Source of the DNA: Anaerolentibacter hominis
GTDB lineage: Bacteria > Bacillota > Clostridia > Lachnospirales > Lachnospiraceae
DNA length: 64,000 nt
Assembly: GCF_032380675.1 (NCBI RefSeq)
Contig: NZ_JAWDIX010000005.1
Span: 62,001 to 126,000, forward strand
Direction: 5' to 3'
Shown here: positions 61,998 through 64,000 of the stretch, piece after piece
Position numbering within the stretch: the first letter of the stretch is position 1
Layout: every line of letters starts with the position of its first letter
The notes under the pieces: model-generated
What the model was told of the DNA's origin: nothing
The model's input: the letters and a program-made list of their open reading frames with translations, nothing else
The model's database searches: none
Program-made: the position numbers and the translations under genes

Positions 61998-62552
61998 ATG
62001 TTTGACATAAGAAAAATTCAGGCAACTGTTATTTACGAGGCTGTCAAGGCGGAAAGTGATGCGGATACTGCGAAAGAGGTTGTATACGGAGAGTGTAAAC
62101 AGGCCCTGGAAGAAGATGACGCCGCCTGGGTGAATTCAACAATGCACCGATTAGAAAGCAAGTTTGATCCCGAAGCAGTAAGACGTATCCGCATGAACTG
62201 CCAGTGTGGATATGGAATGGATGAAAAGCTGGCGCTCCTGAAAGAATTAATGGAATCTGCCGGAAGCCTGGAAGACATGGTAAATTCAGATAAGGCAAAA
62301 GCTGCCGGCCTATTCTGCCGGGACGGTGAACTGTATCTTCAGTTTTTGTTCTGTCCCTGTCCTATGATAGCAGAGGTAGAAAGGCTTGAGACAAATACAT
62401 GGTGCCAGTGTACAGCCGGCTATAGCAAGGTGCTCTTTGAGAAGGCCTTTGGCTGTGAGGTGGATGTGGAATTGCTGAAAAGTATAAAAACCGGGGATGA
62501 TATTTGCCTGATGAGGATTATTCCCCGCAATCTGATCTGGAAAAAACAGTAA
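61998..62552 (+). CDS. Cysteine-rich protein of unknown function (DUF6144-like)
   Basis: A 184-residue protein with clustered cysteines: NCQCGYG near 74, FCPCPM near 118, WCQCTAGYSK near 134, and GDDICLMRI near 172. The last two blocks resemble the C-terminal part of ATC-hydrolase/V4R-like proteins (a WCxCxAGY segment followed by a GDxxCxxRI strand), which often bind small thiol compounds or metals. No signal peptide or membrane helix is seen. The DUF6144 label is my best guess. Its position after an AraC/GyrI regulator hints at a stress-inducible detoxification role. Confidence 0.6.
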   Translation: MFDIRKIQATVIYEAVKAESDADTAKEVVYGECKQALEEDDAAWVNSTMHRLESKFDPEAVRRIRMNCQCGYGMDEKLALLKELMESAGSLEDMVNSDKAKAAGLFCRDGELYLQFLFCPCPMIAEVERLETNTWCQCTAGYSKVLFEKAFGCEVDVELLKSIKTGDDICLMRIIPRNLIWKKQ

Positions 62553-62563
62553 ATCGGGTAATT

Positions 62564-62600
62564 AAAAAGGAATGCAGCTTTTTGCCAGCATTCCTTTTTC
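62564..62600. terminator. Bidirectional terminator after the Cys-rich gene
   Basis: A 12-bp perfect stem AAAAAGGAATGC (62564-62575) with its complement (62588-62599). The A/T tracts serve both strands. Confidence 0.85.
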
Positions 62601-62604
62601 TCTC

Positions 62605-62678
62605 GTTACAATAAGGCGGTTCGCGTAGCGTACCGGTGTTTGTTGCAATAAGGCGGTTCGCGAAGCGTGATGGCGTTT
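62605..62678. repeat. Two tandem copies of a 37-bp repeat
   Basis: Units 62605-62641 and 62642-62678 agree at 31 of 37 positions and share CAATAAGGCGGTTCGCG. Each contains a TTCGCG(A/T)A near-palindrome. The array ends two bases before the stop codon of the convergent carboxypeptidase gene. No spacer separates the units, so it is not a CRISPR. Confidence 0.8.
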
Positions 62679-62680
62679 GT

Positions 62681-63487
62681 TTATATATCTTCTGCCATCT
62701 GTTCCAGGTATTCTTCCAGGCAGATATCCTGCTCATAGATTTCCTGAGCTGCTTCTTTTCCTACGTAACGGTAGTGCCAGGGCTCATAGATGATGCCGGT
62801 AATATCGCTTTTGTTATTGGGGTAGCGGAGGATAAAGCCATATTTCCAGCTGTTTTTCATTAGCCATTTCTGAACTTCGGTTTTTTCCTGCCTGGTATCC
62901 AGATGCTGATAGGACTTGTCCACAATATCGACGGCCAGGCCAAGCTGATGCTCGCTGGTGCCTGGAAGAGCGACAGATTTCGCCGCTTCCGTTTCTGCTT
63001 TCTTTCTGCTGTAACCCTGAGAGATCAGCTTGTTTACTTTATTTTGATAAAGGCGTTCCTGTTTCTCTATGGAGCGGTAGGAAGAACAGATGAGGGGATT
63101 TAACCCTGCCGCCCTGCAGTCGTCCATCATGTCCTGAAGATCGGGATAGCAGCGTTCGTCCACAGCTTGTCCATTTCTTAACTGTGTTAGTGTGATGGAA
63201 AGATCTTCCGGGACATAGTTCCAGGGATTAACCAGGAGCAGTTTCCAGTCATCCTCTGAGTTGGACAGCTGTCCCAGCTGTACGGCGTCCTTTTTTTCCT
63301 TGACAGTAACTTCACTGGCCGAAGATTTCTGAGGAAATCCATTTTGATTCTGAAGCAGACGGTTTCCTATGATAAACGTACAGGTTATTAAAACCATGAT
63401 CATCAGCAGAAGATGTATGATGATATTCAGATGAGGGTGTTCTCTTCTGAACTGTTTTGCAATAGACGTTTTTCCTTTCTTATACAT
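62681..63487 (-). CDS. VanY-type D,D-carboxypeptidase (M15B)
   Basis: A 268-residue membrane-anchored zinc peptidase that trims the terminal D-Ala from peptidoglycan stem peptides. The N-terminal cytoplasmic basic segment is followed by one membrane anchor (about 21-42, IIIHLLLMIMVLITCTFIIG). The catalytic domain has SSYRS, then the zinc motif SEHQLGLAVDI (His, Asp) near 178 and EPWHYRYVG (Glu, His) near 238. The AAGGAAGGGGT-type ribosome-binding site supports the start. No van resistance genes are adjacent, so it is probably a housekeeping enzyme. Confidence 0.9.
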   Translation of the reverse strand: MYKKGKTSIAKQFRREHPHLNIIIHLLLMIMVLITCTFIIGNRLLQNQNGFPQKSSASEVTVKEKKDAVQLGQLSNSEDDWKLLLVNPWNYVPEDLSITLTQLRNGQAVDERCYPDLQDMMDDCRAAGLNPLICSSYRSIEKQERLYQNKVNKLISQGYSRKKAETEAAKSVALPGTSEHQLGLAVDIVDKSYQHLDTRQEKTEVQKWLMKNSWKYGFILRYPNNKSDITGIIYEPWHYRYVGKEAAQEIYEQDICLEEYLEQMAEDI

Positions 63488-63514
63488 ATAAACCCCTTCC
63501 TTATTTTTGATAAA

Positions 63515-63552
63515 GAACAGGGTGTGAAAATAGTGCTGTTAACACCCTGTTC
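63515..63552 (-). terminator. Stem-loop between the partial membrane gene and the VanY gene
   Basis: Perfect 11-bp arms (63515-63525 and 63542-63552) with a 16-base loop. On the minus strand it is followed only by TTTATC, so it is a weak terminator at best; an attenuator or processing site is possible. Confidence 0.45.
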
Positions 63553-63614
63553 CGATAAATCAATCATAAGAAGGGATTTGATCATTTTAGCAACGAATGT
63601 GTATCAAAGTAGCA

Positions 63615-64000
63615 TCATCTTGAATTTAATTTTTTTGTTCTTTCCGGCTGCCCGAAATTCTTATACAGGGAAATGGCGCAAAAGAGACCAATGCCAAACC
63701 AGAGACAGCTAAACAGGCAGAAAAGCGTAAAATTTGCCCCTTCCATCAGGTAAAAAGCAGGGCTCAGAGCAGGAAGAATACTCAGGTAATAGAAAACATC
63801 CAGCCCCAGTTCCGTCAGAAATACAGGAACAGCTAAAAGCAAAATGCTGATAAGGGGAGCAAGGATGCCGTCCCGAATCCGGTTCGAGAGAAAGCAGACA
63901 ACCAGGGAGGCGGAGGCGATTGATATAAACTGACAGAAAAACGTTACGACAAACAGTATTGCAATCGGCAGACCGGCCGGCGCGTCCCCATAAAAGCGCA
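63615..64000 (-). CDS. C-terminal part of a membrane protein, cut by the window edge
   Basis: The minus-strand frame ending at 63615 is open to base 64000, so about 127 C-terminal residues are visible and the start lies outside. They include three strongly hydrophobic segments (one beginning PIAILFVVTFFCQFI, another LISILLLAVPVFL, and a last one FTLFCLFSCLWFGIGLF) and a short basic tail. This fits an ABC-2-type permease or another multi-pass protein, but no diagnostic motif is present. A TTG at 63842 is not a credible start because the hydrophobic sequence continues upstream. Confidence 0.7.
   Translation of the reverse strand, partial: RFYGDAPAGLPIAILFVVTFFCQFISIASASLVVCFLSNRIRDGILAPLISILLLAVPVFLTELGLDVFYYLSILPALSPAFYLMEGANFTLFCLFSCLWFGIGLFCAISLYKNFGQPERTKKLNSR

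Noticed and set aside
62605..62678. Tandem repeat as a mini CRISPR array
   Set aside because: The units are directly adjacent with no spacers, diverge from each other, and no cas gene is in the window.

Overview
The window reads as a chromosomal stretch of a mid-GC, spore-forming Firmicute of the Clostridia, most likely Lachnospiraceae. The grounds are strong AAGGAGG-type ribosome-binding sites, several TTG starts, TTGACA/TATAAT promoters, a T-box ahead of leuS, a YtaF-like sporulation membrane protein, a type III glutamine synthetase, a eukaryote-type NADP-isocitrate dehydrogenase, a MetH without its reactivation domain, DapL-type lysine synthesis and a DUF3796/HTH pair. The assignment is inferred from gene content, not from a marker gene. 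I saw no rRNA, tRNA, CRISPR array, phage or intact insertion sequence.

Layout. (1) 1-6900: a tight plus-strand operon of a LivHMGF-type (HAAT) ABC transporter, three consecutive RpiB/LacAB-fold proteins (the first degenerate), a double-SIS protein and a ketose-3-epimerase-like TIM barrel, closed by a strong terminator. A GntR/FCD regulator (6988-7713, minus) faces it. This looks like a catabolic locus for an unidentified sugar or sugar acid and is the most promising candidate for an undescribed system. (2) 7900-13530: icd, a short metH and two family-2 glycosyltransferases. (3) 13600-29180: amino-acid synthesis, with ilvN-ilvC, mutY, a LysR regulator divergent from leuC-leuD, an alanine/sodium symporter with its own promoter, then leuB-ilvD-ilvB-serC-serA-dapL behind a perfect consensus promoter and a structured leader. 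(4) 29180-34450: a highly structured intergenic stretch resembling a mobile-element end, a DUF1015 protein, an MscS channel, glnN (GS-III) and an alkyltransferase-like protein lacking the reactive cysteine.

(5) 34450-38720: a 277-bp MITE-like element with 27-bp terminal inverted repeats in front of a Ca2+-type P-ATPase, a stand-alone FakA-type domain, and a DUF3796/XRE pair with its own promoter and operator-like palindrome. (6) 38740-49310: an AI-2E-type permease and argH on the minus strand, then an M32 carboxypeptidase, enolase, a three-gene cassette (condensation-fold acyltransferase, zinc-ribbon membrane protein, esterase), an Asp/Glu-racemase-like protein and another TIM-barrel isomerase. 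(7) 49370-57990: a second P-type ATPase (minus), YtaF-like protein, a TruA homologue with Glu in place of the catalytic Asp, a zinc-ribbon membrane protein, ribokinase, a DedA protein and an L,D-transpeptidase. (8) 58000-64000: a leucyl T-box with leuS, an AraC/GyrI-type regulator, a Cys-rich protein, a 37-bp tandem repeat, a VanY-like carboxypeptidase and the C-terminal part of a membrane protein running off the window.

Together the core of the window makes branched-chain amino acids, serine and diaminopimelate and assimilates nitrogen. leuA, ilvE, serB and the transporter's binding protein are not here. All functions are read from sequence motifs and family knowledge; nothing was searched or computed.
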